From Symsagittifera roscoffensis (taxonomy: Eukaryota > Xenacoelomorpha > Acoela > Convolutidae), in NCBI RefSeq assembly GCF_963678635.1, contig NC_087066.1:46721129-46785128 (forward strand): DNA of 64,000 nucleotides. Reading direction: 5' to 3'. This document shows, piece after piece, positions 11,412 to 22,500 of this stretch (position 1 is the stretch's first letter; each line of letters starts with the position of its first letter). Under the pieces are notes generated by a model. It was not told where the DNA came from. It saw nothing but the letters and a program-made list of their open reading frames with translations, and did not search any database. The position numbers were made by a program, and so were the translations under genes.

Positions 11412-12463
11412 CCCATTATGTCAATTGACCTGAACAACAGCTCTTTTTGTTCAACTTGAAATATCAAAGCCCTTCTTTTTTTCTACCGGTATCAACTCGC
11501 TTGTCAATCGTCTCGTCCTGGTGTCATCGAATCTGCATTCCTCGGGGTTTTTGTAACACCGGTTGGACTCAGGGGTTTTTCAATATCTTCTTCTCCTGTC
11601 ATTTTTTTCTTGCTGACCTATTACCAGGCGTTGCTCACCTAATCATTTAACAAAAGGCCAGGTCTCAGTTTCGGTTTTATAACGGTAACAAAAAAAAAAC
11701 AAAAAACAAAGTCAAAACACATAAATTTTATTTCCAGGTGACCGGCGAACTTGAATATTTCGAAAACTGGTGATTTCAATATTCATTTCATGTGCATTAA
11801 TCAGTATCTGGTAAAAACAAATAATGTTTTGTGTAAGTTGATTATCCGATGATTGTCCATAAGCTATGAATTGGCTGTTATAATGTGAAGAGTCTTAAAT
11901 ATCCGGGTACTGGTGGTGTTTCAAATTGAATTCAAGACTTTTTGTCTACTATCGGGAAGTCATCATTGCAGTTACTACTTCCTAACTAATTCCAAAAAAT
12001 TCTCATTATTTTGACTTTTATGCAGTTTTAAGGGCCCTTCCGGATCGTAGTTTCCGTTTGTATACTGCAGAGGGTAAATTTTGGGGCTATTCCGAATCGG
12101 CAAAATCGGAACCCTTCCTGTTTGACGAATTTTTTTTCCTTCGGAATGGTAAGTTTTGGCCCCCTACGGCTCGATGAAAACTGAACCTCTCCGGTTCGAC
12201 TATTTGGGGACCTCTGGGGATCCATGAAATTTGAAATCTTCCCGTTTTTTGAGTTTGAGACCCTTCCATTTTAGCAAAACTTGGCCCCCTCCGGAGCTTC
12301 AACGAAAATGGGATTGTTTCGGTTTGATAAAATTCTTGCCAGTGTGATATGTCCTTGGCCCTTCGATATTGATTTAGGCAAAAATACGAAAAGTTTTTTA
12401 GTCCTCCTGTTTCGCTCACTATTCGAATTAGTTAGATTGACTCGAAAAATCTCAACTCAGTGA
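11412..12463. repeat. Repeat X, second block
   Basis: This is the second-block copy of 2745-3790, including the short-period TTCGATGAAAATG-type array. The weak reading frames in it are by-products of that array. Confidence 0.55.
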
Positions 12464-12659
12464 AAGGTCACCTCAGTGCAGACTCTGTCGTGCCCCCATT
12501 CACTGATACCGTTTTTCTTGGACTCGAGCTTAAACAAAATTTTTCACCAATATTCAACAGTCTGTTTTTGCCTCCTATCTTTTTCCATCTCTGTGCGGCC
12601 ACTTCTGCTTCGAAGCCGATTTGTATAGCATCTCTCTCCATCATGGCGCCGCGTCAAAT

Positions 12660-15210
12660 TCATTGGACCTTTAAATCTTCTTGACCCACGTGGACCTGAA
12701 ACACATGTTCGCTATCTGTAGTTACATAAGTCTTTGTGTAGATGTTAAAACCATCCAAATTGAGCATTACCTGATATGATTTCATATATCCACATAATGC
12801 CCGTTGACTTTCATCTCTGGACACCACTGTGCTGATAAAAACAGGCAGAGCCCTTGACTCCGTTCGTGGTTTTGCTTGTTTTAGATAGGCCGCATAAATA
12901 TCCACGTGCATCATGGTGAATTCCGCCGGCTAGCTTAGGTTCTTGATTATCTGATGTCCAACCATCGATAAAAAATTATTAGACTCTGTTGTCCTGGGTG
13001 AGCATGCCTATGTATGACCAGAAATTGTTCAATCTTATGCCTAAACTGCTAGTTGGTTTCGTCGCCTCTGGTGGAGACGCTTCGAATGCATTCAGCTGTT
13101 CCCGCATCTTTTCGTTATCCTATTTTCGCTTGAATCACTGCTCTATTTCCTATGTTCCAATTCCTGTCTGGGCAATTCCTGCAATCAGTAAATCCCTTTT
13201 TAGCCAACTCTCGTCTCTTCTGGAGTAATTTCTGGCACGTCTCAGACGGTTTATCTCTAACTACTTGCACCTTCTTGGTCATTCAACCCTGAGGTTTCTC
13301 TTTCTTCCTCTGCTGTGCCCCTTAGTAGCCTCAATTAGAGCATAGTTTTTTCGTGTCTCAGATGATTTTTATCCGCAAGTGAACCTCAGAATTTTGGTCA
13401 ATCAGGACTAAATAAAATGTCCGTCCAGGTCGCAAAAAAGCAGCTTCATCTTCAAGGCTAAAACCAGTTGCCATCATACCTTACCTGTAACCGGACATGC
13501 TGATGCATGATCAGTGGAACTGCAATTAACACAAGAGCGTCTCTTGTCCATGTCATCTCTGGGCTGGTACCAAACATTGCCCTGAGCAGCAGTTTCATGT
13601 TTGAAGTTGCAACAGTTGTTTCTGCAATAACTCGGTCTCATAACTGGCTTCGGACGCGACTGCGTTTTTAATTTGAGGCTCAGTTCCTCTGGCGTTGGAG
13701 AATCTGAAGATAGCATGTTGTGAGTTGCTTATATTGACATCAAAACATCGGTAGTTTTGTTGTTTTGAAGTTACGGCCAGGTTCATCCGACTGCTCAATT
13801 TATCTCGATTGCTTTGGCGTCTCAACTATCTTTTCAAAATCATCTAAATTTTGTTCAACATGTCATTTTTGCCATGTTCAACATCTCATGTTCAAAATCT
13901 CGGCTTGATGTTCCTGCACTTCTTAACCAAAACGGTTCATAAAATTAGAAGGTGTTTTCTGCATTATCTTTTTGATCCTGCCTTTCGCACTTTGAGTAAG
14001 GGCGCGCTACACTCTTGTTTTTCAATTAAAGTTTCTTCCTCAATGTGCAGCTTCAAGCATCTATCCAGATGTCTATGTGGCGATCCGACTCGTCTATATT
14101 TTGCCTTACTCTTTAAACTTCTCGCTGCGTTCACTGGTCCTAGAAATTCTTTTGAGTAGGATTTAAAGCATAAGAGGACGCTGTCGTTATTATCGTGGTT
14201 CAAGAATGCATGATGAGGGATCTGTGCCGTCTGTGCAATCACCCCACGGTGCCCCAGGAGCACCCCATGTTTTGAAATCTTTTGCGTTGGCTCCTCTTGT
14301 GTTGAAATAGCCATTTGCCGAGGAAGAGCTGCCTCTCCGATTAGGCTGAGCGCCCAGTGTTGACCGATTCGTTACCGTAGGGATGTTGCTGGTTGAACTG
14401 TCTCTGAGACCGTTGGTGAAGCTTCTAGGCGCAATATTTTTCATGTTGTTGATAATTGAGTTGCCCCTTCTTGATGATGTTACATTTGTGCTCTCCCCTC
14501 TCATCAGTTTTGTTGAAATTCACTTTGGGCTCTCTCTGCACATCTCTGAAGTTCTCTGTGCTAAACAGATACTCATTCCCATAATTCATGAGATCATCAG
14601 CTCTGCTAACTATTGTCTGGGTTCGCCTTTCCATCATGGCATCCAGCTTGCTATCTGGTCCCCCTGATGTTTGTTCCTTTTGACTTCAGAGAAGCTCTAT
14701 ATCATCTCTTAAGCAACTCTTCTCTCCCTCAAGCAACGCTCTGCTTCTCGCGTTATCCCTTTCAGTCATACTCTACGTCAATGTTGCGTCCACCGACACG
14801 TCCTTGACACCTAATGATGTTATTAGAGGCGGTGTAATCCTCGTTGCTGCTAGAAATTTCTTAGACTAGACACTCCGGTGTCCTCTCGTAGACACTCGCG
14901 TCCCCTGTAGCAATTGGTGACTCTGCAAGTTCTACCTCTACCTCCTGTACCTTCATACCTCGACTGCTTGCTGACGTGGTCCTCACGACAAGATTGGTGC
15001 TGGAGGATGTTGACGTCGTGATTACTGTCTGTTTCCGCTTGAATCCTGCCTTGCGCCAGAGGTTGTGGTAATCCTGATTGCTCTGTAGCCCTCACAGTTA
15101 GCAACTCCATCAAAGACAGGTCCTTCAACCTCTTGAGCCTAGCTATTTAGGCTCGATTATAGTGGATAGTCTTCCTCGTATGATTCCTCCCCGTTATCAT
15201 TTCCGATCTC
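12660..15210 (-). pseudogene. Decayed gag of Gypsy-like LTR element, copy 2
   Basis: It has the same order as copy 1. The acidic N-terminus near 15200 includes NGEESYEEDY. It is followed by MMERRTQTIVSRADDLMNYG (14637 down), RSTLGAQPNRRGSSSSANG and WGAPGAPWGDCTDG (14504-14190). Next comes the basic segment with RRVGSPHRHLDR, the zinc knuckle (13533-13495), NEKMREQLNAFEASPPEATK near 13120, and finally 12914-12660 with SRDESQRALCGYMKSYQVML and YVTTDSEHVFQVHVGQEDLK. I associate this last piece with the sequence just ahead of the protease in the family, from memory. Protease, reverse transcriptase, RNase H and most of integrase are missing. Frameshifts separate the pieces. Confidence 0.65.
13495..13533 (-). 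other. Zinc knuckle with one codon lost, copy 2
   Basis: The minus strand reads CVNCSSTDHASAC. Compared with copy 1, one of two adjacent His codons is gone (GATGATGATC became GATGATC on the plus strand). The spacing is now C-x2-C-x4-H-x3-C, which should not form a normal knuckle. Confidence 0.75.
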
Positions 15211-15345
15211 ATCGTCAGCTTCAACCACCAATGAAAATGGGAAGGAGTTCCCAGAGTGGTCTTCATCTTCTCATTGAACGAAAGAAAAGCTCCTTTTTTA
15301 TCCGGTACTCCTTGCATCGTCAAAAAAACCGTGGGTATACTTTAT

Positions 15346-16791
15346 GGGTCGAGATCCCGCTCAAAAACCGCTCAAGATATGAGCGGTTTGAGCGGTTTTC
15401 CAGCAAGATTTGAGCGGTTTGAGCGGTTTGGGCGTTTTTTTTTGGAAAAACCGCTCAAAATGCTCAAATCTTGCTTAAAAAACCGCTCAAAAACGGCTCA
15501 TTTCTTGCGGTGATTTTTGAGCAGTTTTTCAAGCAAGATTTGAGCGGATTTTAAGCGGTTTTTGAGCGGTCTTATAAAGAAAACTGATAAAAACCAACAA
15601 AAAGGCCTGGAAAGGTAATGTGACGCTAAGATGCAGTTAAAATACTATCTACAACCCGGGTTGACCTCCATAAACCAAAAATGCTCATCTTACTTACATT
15701 TCCCCACACCGAAAATGCTTATCATACAATTGCCTACATCAAATGTATGGAAAAATGCTAATCATACAATTTTCATACAATTTCAAAAAACCATTGAAAA
15801 AAGATTCAATCTAGTTTCTCCGGCTATTTGAACAAAAAAAAAACAGTCTGGTGATGAAAAATAACTACGTTTATTTTTTTTTTTGAAAAAAATGGTTATC
15901 ATACAATTTCCATATATGAAAATTGAATGATAAACATTTTTTCATATGGGCAAGATTTTCAGAAACATGTTAAGACTTGTTTCAATCAAATTTAAAGTAA
16001 CTAAGAGTGCTTTTGCTCAATTTAAAGCACCTTGCTAATCAAAAACGAAAATTTAGTTTGAAGCTTAAAAAAATGCTTATCCTACAATTTCCATTAAGAC
16101 AAAATGTTTATCCTACAATTTCCATATATGAAAAAATGCTTATCCTAGGTTTTTTTAAACATTTTTCTGAGTCTATGAAACTGTAGGAATTTATAGGATA
16201 AGCATTTTTTCATATATGGAAATCGTAGGACAAGCATTTTTGGTCAACCCGGGAATTTAAAAAATGTGCTCAACCGTTCTCAATTCAAGCAAGATTTTTT
16301 TCGATGTCTTGACCTAAAACAATGTGAGCGACTTTTTTCAAATGCTCGAGCAAAATAACCACTGGAAAATATTTAAGTATGTGTATGTATGTATAAAAAT
16401 TGTTTTTAAAAAGTTTTTTTAATTCATTAAGATTTGAGCAGTTTGAGCGGTTTTTTTAGACGATTACGCTCAAAATCTTGCTTCAAAATGAGCGGTTTGA
16501 GCGGTTTTTGGTCGGTATATCTAAAAAAACCGCTCAAAAACCGCGCAAGGTTTGAACGGTTTTGAGCGGTTTATCCAAAAAAACCGCTCAAAATCCGCGC
16601 GAGATTTGAGCGGTTTTTTTGGATAAACCGCTCAAAACCGTTCAAATCTTGCGCGGTTTTTGAGCGGTTTTTTTAGATAAACCGTTCAAAAACCGCTCAT
16701 TTTGAAGCAAGATTTTGAGCGTAATTGTCTAAAAAAACCACTCAAACCGCTCAAATCTTGCTTCAAATTAGGTGAAAAATCTCGACTCGGG
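15346..16791. mobile_element. Nested foldback (inverted-repeat) element
   Basis: The element begins GGGTCGAGAT and ends ATCTCGACTCGGG, so the ends are inverted copies over TCGAGAT. Its arms are rows of TTTGAGCGG and the complement CCGCTCAAA (15355-15570 and 16430-16770). The arms would fold back on each other. The middle holds a second inverted-repeat element (15655-16253). The matching site in the first block (around 6696-6710) has no insertion, so this element arrived, or was lost, after the block duplicated. No transposase is present and I see no clear target-site duplication. It is non-autonomous. Confidence 0.7.
15655..16253. mobile_element. Inner foldback element with CCCGGGTTGACC ends
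   Basis: The terminal inverted repeat is CCCGGGTTGACC at 15655 and GGTCAACCCGGG at 16242-16253. Inside, the motif ATGCTTATCCTACAATTTCC and close variants occur many times, direct in the left half and inverted in the right half. No ORF of note is present. It looks like a MITE-type unit nested within the larger foldback. Confidence 0.7.
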
Positions 16792-17022
16792 TTTCTATAC
16801 CAGGTCTTTTAATGGAGTTGTCGGACAACTTCAACATCTCGGCCCAAACCAATAATCCAGTTGAAGAAGCAAAGTTCTTCCTTAGTTTTAGCGGAGTCGA
16901 CTCGCTTGCCAACCGTCTCGTCCTGGTGTTATCAATCCTGCCCTCCTCAGGGTTTTTCTTAACATTGGTTGGACTCCGGGATATTTCAACTTATTTTTCT
17001 CCTGCCATTTTTCGGCGCGACT
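16792..17022. repeat. Truncated repeat X', second block
   Basis: This is a copy of 6708-6937 (CCAGGTCTTTTAATGGAG onward). It stops at CCTGCCATTTTTC, where the minisatellite begins. In the first block the same sequence continues for another 900 bases. Confidence 0.7.
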
Positions 17023-17023
17023 A

Positions 17024-18030
17024 AAAAAAGTCTTTCAGGGCTTTCGCGACCGAGGTGGAGACGGCGCGTCTTTCGCGACCAAGGTTGATACATCGCGACT
17101 CAGGAAATGGCGCGGCTCAAAAAGCAACGGCGCGACCGGCCTGGCCAACGCGAACAAAAACTGCAATTTCAAGAATTTCGCGACCGACGGGAGACGGCGC
17201 GAATTTCGAGACCAAGGCGGAGACAACGCGTCCAAGAATCAATTCTTCGCGACCGTGGTAGAAGCCAGGCGACTTCTGGGTTCACAGTGGAGACGGCGCG
17301 ACTTTCCAGACTAAGGCGGAGGCGGCGCGACTTTCCAGATCAAGGCGGAGACGGCGCGAATTTCCAGACCGAAGCAGATACGGCGCGAGTTTCCAGACCG
17401 AAGCAGATACGGCGCGACTTTCCAGGCAAGGTGGAGACGGCGCGACCAATAATCACTTCCTCGCGACAAAGACGGGGACGGCGCGTCTTTCCAGACCAAG
17501 GCGGAGACGGCGCGACTATTCAGACCAAGGCGGAGACTGCGCGACCAAGAAGCAATTCTTCGCGACCAAGGCGGAGACGGCGCGATTTTTCAGAACATGG
17601 AGTAGACGGCGCGACTTTCCAGACCAAGGCGGAGACGGCGCTACTTTTCAGACCAAGGCGGAGACGGCGCGACCAAGAATCTCTTCCTCGCGACCAAGGC
17701 GGAGACGGCGCGACTTTTCAGACCAAGGCGGAGACGGCGCGACTTTTCAGACCAAGGCGGAGACGGCGCGACTTTTCAGACCAAGGCGGAGACGGCGCGA
17801 CCAAGAATCTCTTCCTCGCGACCAAGGCGGAGACGGCGCTACTTTTCAGACCAAGGCGGAGACGGCGCGACCAAGAATCTCTTCCTCGCGACCAAGGCGG
17901 AGACGGCGCGACTTTTCAGACCTAGGAGTAGACGGCGCGACTTTCCAGACCGAGACAGAGATGGCGAGATTTTCAGACCAAGGGGGTAGACGACGCGACC
18001 AAAAATCAATTCCCCGCGACCAATTCCCGG
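17024..18030. repeat. GC-rich minisatellite, 29 bp and 41 bp units
   Basis: The basic unit GGAGACGGCGCGACTTTTCA plus GACCAAGGC is 29 bases long, clearest at 17701-17816. A second form of 41 bases inserts AGAATCTCTTCCTCGCGACCA-like sequence. Units diverge toward the left end. The array is much more GC-rich and CpG-rich than its flanks. Because the unit contains no stop in any plus-strand phase, a 272-codon open frame (17107-17925) arises by itself. I do not regard it as a gene. A lone unit lies at 7781-7825. Confidence 0.85.
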
Positions 18031-18049
18031 GACGAAACAAATTGCTTGA

Positions 18050-18920
18050 TCACATTTTCAATTTTCAAGCCCCGATATAGCCAACAAAGAGTTGAAAATG
18101 TCAAAAAACAGTTAATCTCCAAAATGAAAAAGAACCACTTATAGTTTAATTAAAAAACTGAACCCATCGCAAAAAAAACACTAAGTTGATTCAAGATTAT
18201 TTGAACTACATCTATTCGCAAAAAATTCATCAGCTAGGAATAAACTGATAATCAAAACGCAGCAACACTCAGACTGGTACCAAAACAATCATTGAAAACA
18301 AACAGTCATTGCGTAGCACGCAGTCAGCCAACCAGTGAGCCAAACAATGTTTTTGATGTTAGTTGCAGCACAAAAGGATTTGAGCTTACTTTCTGGCTGT
18401 TTAAATTACCTTAGCTAAAACTAGAAGTAAGAACAGAACCTAAGTACATCAGACTTCAGAGTCAATGTTAGATGGTTCGCACTCTTATATAGGTCGTGAT
18501 TTGTGTTTTTTTCAAGTAAAGTCATTGGCTCATTTTTTTTGTTTATAAGAAGTTCATTATTGAGCACCGAAAGTGTAATGGTCATTGAAAAACGTGATTG
18601 AATTCTAATTTCAAAAGTTTTATTTACCAGATTAACTAGCAAAAAAAGTTCCCTGTTAAACCAATTTTCTCAAATTGAATCATAGATTTTATCAAGAACC
18701 TTTCAACCAGAAGTTACTCTAAAATTTCAAAAAGCTATCAGGCCGTCAGGGAAATTCGTTATTTTGCATTTATGTTTTGTCAAATTTTCAATAATTTCTT
18801 TTTTCGTACGAAAAAACATGAAAAGGTAAATTGTTTTGCTGACCTGACCAAACTCGACTCAGTTTTTATATATTAAAAACAATGTAGATTCAGTGCTTTT
18901 TAAACCAATGTTTTTAACCA
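18050..18920. other. AT-rich stretch, nothing recognised
   Basis: No repeat or convincing coding segment was seen. A small minus-strand frame at 18642-18421 looks like chance. Confidence 0.4.
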
Positions 18921-18924
18921 ATAT

Positions 18925-19434
18925 TATTGACCAGATTTTGGTACTTCGGCACGGACTTGTGAGGTGGATAATGATACTCTGGTCACGTGCCGAGTTGGAT
19001 ACAATGGTGACGACTACATCGCACTCGATCCAAGTGCTGTCCAGAGAATATCTCCAGGTTTCAGCTTTGACGTCAGTGGTGATTTCGTTCAGAAAAAGAA
19101 TTTATTCCTCGAAAATGTGACTCTCAGCGATGAAGAAAGCGCTAAAGTCAACTATTCTCATTGGAGGGTGGCACTGAAAATTGACAACGGTTTCTTCTAT
19201 GGCTTCGAACAGTTGGTTAGACATCTCCACTCGATCGGATTCACAATCGACGCCCTAGATTTAAAGAGGACAACGGTGGACTTGTCTGATTTGCAGACAG
19301 CAGTCGACCTACTGAGAGGAAGTTTGCAATTGGTTAACATTAAAAACATCTCATTCAATCAACCCACAGGGACCCTGGATCTATCCAACGTAGTCATTTT
19401 TACAAGTTGCCCCAAAAACGAAAAAGGTTTTTGA
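18925..19434 (+). CDS. Candidate exon of unrecognised gene
   Basis: An open frame of about 170 codons follows a possible acceptor (TTGACCAG at about 18924). It begins FGTSARTCEVDNDTLVTC and ends CPKNEKGF before TGA at 19432. Visible blocks are GYNGDDYIALDPSAVQR, an amphipathic middle with FEQLVRHLHSIGFTIDALDL, and a leucine-patterned part (VDLSDLQTAVDLLRGSLQLV). Composition is balanced and GC is higher than in the flanks, which supports real coding. There is no suitable ATG near the 5' end, so upstream exons are expected, but I could not place them. The leucine pattern might be a repeat of the F-box-associated or LRR kind; this is only an impression. Confidence 0.5.
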
Positions 19435-19559
19435 TTTTCTAAATTCTCATTTCAAAACGATAGAAAATTAGTAAAGAAAAATCGGTTAATCAGAAGATTA
19501 AACTCATTTCTAACACACATAAGCTGCAACAAAATTGCGAGTTGTTCATTACGAGGGAA

Positions 19560-20010
19560 ACTGAGTATTCTGTGCATTGTACGCGGATTCCGCAACGGGC
19601 CAAAATCTGATTCCGCAACAGGCCAAAATCTGGCAATAAGCCAAAATCTAGCAACATCGCTACTGTTCTTTGACCTTCTTTGCTGATTTGATTCTAAAAT
19701 CTGGCAGCATCGCTACTTTTCTTTGACCTTCTTTGCTGTTTTGGTTCTTCAAACAAATAACTAAAACACTGTACCGCTCAAAATTGCTCCAAATATAGGC
19801 GAACTTGCGGAATACTCGAAAGCATTTGCGGAATCAGGAACAGTTTGTGAAATCCTTGAGCAAAAAAAATAACACATGTGTATCGTAAAAATGAGCTGTT
19901 GCGTAATCCGCAATTGCAAGCGGAATCCGCTAGTGTATGTAAAATATGCAAATTGTAATTGAAATCGACAAATTATAAGAGCAATCCGCATTTTGTTTGC
20001 GGATTCCAAT
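19560..20010. repeat. Dispersed repeat with GGATTCCGC motifs
   Basis: The motif GCGGATTCCGC and relatives recur. About 50 bp of CAAAATCTGGCA...ATCGCTACTGTTCTTTGACC is repeated in tandem at 19635-19740. The same GGAATCCGC-type motifs are found at 27060-27365, 29167-29472 and, inverted, at 43060-43220. Confidence 0.45.
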
Positions 20011-20443
20011 CACATATAACTATATGTGTAGTAGCGTTTTAAATTATATCTTTTTTTATTAGGTGATCACCATCAAGTTCAAATTCATAGTTCATTGATC
20101 AGCTGCCAATTGAAATATCACACGTATAATTGAAATATCACACAGATTGTCACTACTAATAATAATCTAAAGTTTGAGAAATCGTTGCAATTGGGTGAGA
20201 TGCTGAATAAAGTTTCATGATAACATTTGAATTTGATGATTATACAAACAGATTATCAGGATAATGAATGTAATTGTGTAATGGTTAAATTACACAATAC
20301 AAAATACATGATATTTCAACTTCATTACATTGTTGATGCATGGAGCAAACTTCAATATGATATCGTTTTCTGTCGCCTCAAAATCATCAAAGCGACTCGA
20401 AATATCCTTCCCCAGTTTTTTCCATGTTTTTTTTGACATTGAG

Positions 20444-21004
20444 CTATGAGGAATTTTGTTCGGTTATGGGTTTCTTAGCATTCTTAATCACGAATCTTAT
20501 GAGATTGTCGGGCAGTGATTCTGCGACTTGTTTCCTTGATTCGGCAGGTGACTTTTTTCTGAAGTACTTAACGTATAAACAGCCACTGTCAGATGGTTTA
20601 TTCCCGCAGTATCATGAGGTGTGTCAACCAAACGAACTTTGCACTGGGACACAAAAGTATCATTGATGATGACATGTGTTTTTTGACTCTCCCAGCATTT
20701 TCGAAAAGCACCATCGATACCCTGCGCAGCCGTCTTTGGTTGAACGTTGGCTTCTGTTGTCTCTAATTCCTTCTGTAGATGACAAAAGTTTCATTTTGTT
20801 CGTGATATTCTCTTATATTCCATGCTGCTGCGCATTGATGATTAATGATAAAATTACTGCACTTTCCCTGATGGAAATGACGGCATCAAGGGCTTGTAAC
20901 TTTTCCTTGACGAGAAAAGTTTTATGTTGAAATGGGTGAAAGACTGTAAAGTCGAACTGATGAACGACTGATTGATTGAAACGAAATGAGTCTTGGTGCG
21001 GGAC
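20444..21004 (-). CDS. Candidate two-exon gene fragment, minus strand
   Basis: Exon 1 (21004-20858) starts after an AG and ends before GTAATT. It encodes 49 codons including SVVHQFDFTVFHP and VKEKLQALDAVISIRESA. Exon 2 starts after CTACAG at 20772 in the same phase and reads KELETTEANVQPKTAAQG, AFRKCWESQKTHVIINDTF and CKVRLVDTPHDTAG. Around 20600 the best frame changes to one with YFRKKSPAESRKQVAE, LPDNLIRFVIKNAKKP and a stop at 20444. The frame change means a frameshift or an unseen small intron. No family is recognised. Support is phase agreement plus protein-like composition only. Confidence 0.35.
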
Positions 21005-21312
21005 CTATTACTTCAGTGATAATTACTCTTTCTTTGATAAGAACTACATAGATGCTACAATCGCATGGAGAGCACTAAAACAAAAAAAGTGAGAAGTTGA
21101 TAAGCCATCCGTGGACTTTAGTTTTGATGATCTAGCAAGAACTGTTATTATCGATTGAAGTGAGATGGTGATATCTTGAGTGAACTCTGATTTTGATGAG
21201 AGCATTTTGCCGCTAACATGAACTCAGCTCATCCTCATCTTGTGCGGATTTTTAGTTGCAATATCTCATTGAATCGTATCATCTTGCGAAAGTTTACTCA
21301 GATAAAAAGTAG

Positions 21313-22500
21313 AACGCCGAAAGCTCATACTCTTAGCCTTCCATTTCTCTATCAGCATTTACAGTGCCTTCTAGTACACCTGTGCCCCCGTTACCACTTA
21401 TGGTTGCAGAGAAAACATCAGTTGCTCCTCTGACACCTGTAAAATATTTGCGAGCACCCCAAAAACCTTTAGCGTAGTCGATTCCTCCGACATATGGGCA
21501 TCTGCATACCCCTCTACGATATATCCATTCAGGCCCCTCGATAGTACAGCAGTACCAGCCTGAACAGTTCCAGCCATATCCAAGCGACCTCGATACCATA
21601 TGTCGGCATCACTGTGTTCGAATTCCTCATGGCCATTAGCTTTTCCTCATTATCGAGAAATTGAAAGTCAACCAGATGACCTTGAGAAAACCCACGAGCC
21701 CACGAAAGCAAGAGCCGAGAATCCCAGTAAAGCACAAGCTGACGGTCCCACTGTAAACAGTAAGTTGAATAGTTAAGCACGTATACAACCATAACGATTT
21801 ATTTTGGTAAAGTAAATTTCGGAAAGTTTTGTGAACTAAATATTAGGTTTAGCAACCTTGAAAAAACTTTTGGCAACCTGGAGTTGAGAACTCAAAATCT
21901 TTCGACACTCTCAGAAAAATCAATTTACAGATTGTCGAGAAGTCAAATGACTGCACTGATAAAAGAATCGGTACCTTGGCCCATAAAAAACAATTGACCT
22001 TGTTAAGGGCTATTGTCATGTTTCTGTTCACATGCACAGGGATCCTCGAAAAACGATTGACAAAACCACAGTACATGCTGTCGTCCAGGCGCTTGTCAAC
22101 ATAGATGAGAAAAGCAAGGAACACGAAACCGTGGAGCTGAGCGGTGAGAATGACTTCAAATCCAAAATATTAATTTGATAAAAAAAATACGGATGATTCG
22201 ATTTGACGACCCGATTTTTGAATAGCAACATCTGGCGTTACTGAGAGGATAGTGCGGTAACCGATCCCAGACCTTACTGAGAGTCTAGGGGCCACACGCT
22301 CGATCCACTGTTTTAGCCACCGTGCTATCTCCGCTTTGACATCGTAGTTATTACAATAAATTATAAACGGGATATTCTTCTGCTAGAGTTAATCTTCAGG
22401 GACTTAGCGGAAGACCATTTTCATTTGCGCTTTACCTTCAGTTTTTTTTATCGAAATCTGGTAAAGGGTCTGTTGGTCTACGGGTGATGAAAATGGTTGC
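21313..22500. repeat. 1,188 bp tandem duplication, unit 1
   Basis: Unit 1 starts AACGCCGAAAGCTC and is followed directly by unit 2 at 22501. I see only about three base differences over 1,188 bases (for example CATGGCCATT versus CATGGTCATT). The junction GTTGCAACGCC compared with the right end GTTGCAAAGCC suggests a short GCAA match at the breakpoint. Confidence 0.95.
21349..22143 (+). CDS. Exon-like segments of an unrecognised gene, unit 1
   Basis: Four protein-like segments lie on the plus strand. (1) From about 21349 there is a proline-rich piece (STPVPPLPLMVAEKTSVAPL), interrupted by TAG near 21475, then TYGHLHTPLRYIHSG and QQYQPEQFQPYPSDLD. (2) There follows a charged piece, HYREIESQPDDLEKTHEP, ending before GTAAAC at 21753. 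(3) At 21853-21970 lies LEKTFGNLELRTQNLS, followed by SRSQMTALIKES before GTACCT. (4) At 22008-22143 lies DPRKTIDKTTVHAVVQALVN, followed by EKSKEHETVELS before GTGAGA. Segments 3 and 4 join in phase 0 across a 37-base interval. Segment 4 ends in phase 1, which fits the exon at 24233. No family is recognised. The proline-rich piece plus charged tail suggests a nuclear protein, weakly. The in-frame TAG implies decay or a wrong boundary. Confidence 0.4.

Larger units (their letters stand above)
8383..15340. repeat. Large direct duplication, second copy
   Basis: This is the second copy of 1-6740. Private features are a different stretch at about 9440-9622 in place of the SGNH fragment of copy 1, a 398 bp tandem duplication at 10165-10960, loss of one codon in the gag zinc knuckle, and a foldback insertion immediately to the right at 15346-16791. 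Confidence 0.85.

Noticed and set aside
17107-17925. A 272-codon open frame rich in Arg and Gly
   Set aside because: It lies wholly in the minisatellite. The 29-base unit has no stop in any plus-strand phase and is not a multiple of three, so the frame is open by composition alone.
18985-19035. GYNGDDYIALDP resembles a stretch of MHC class I alpha-2
   Set aside because: The match is a dozen residues; the following sequence shows none of the family's Cys or helix pattern.
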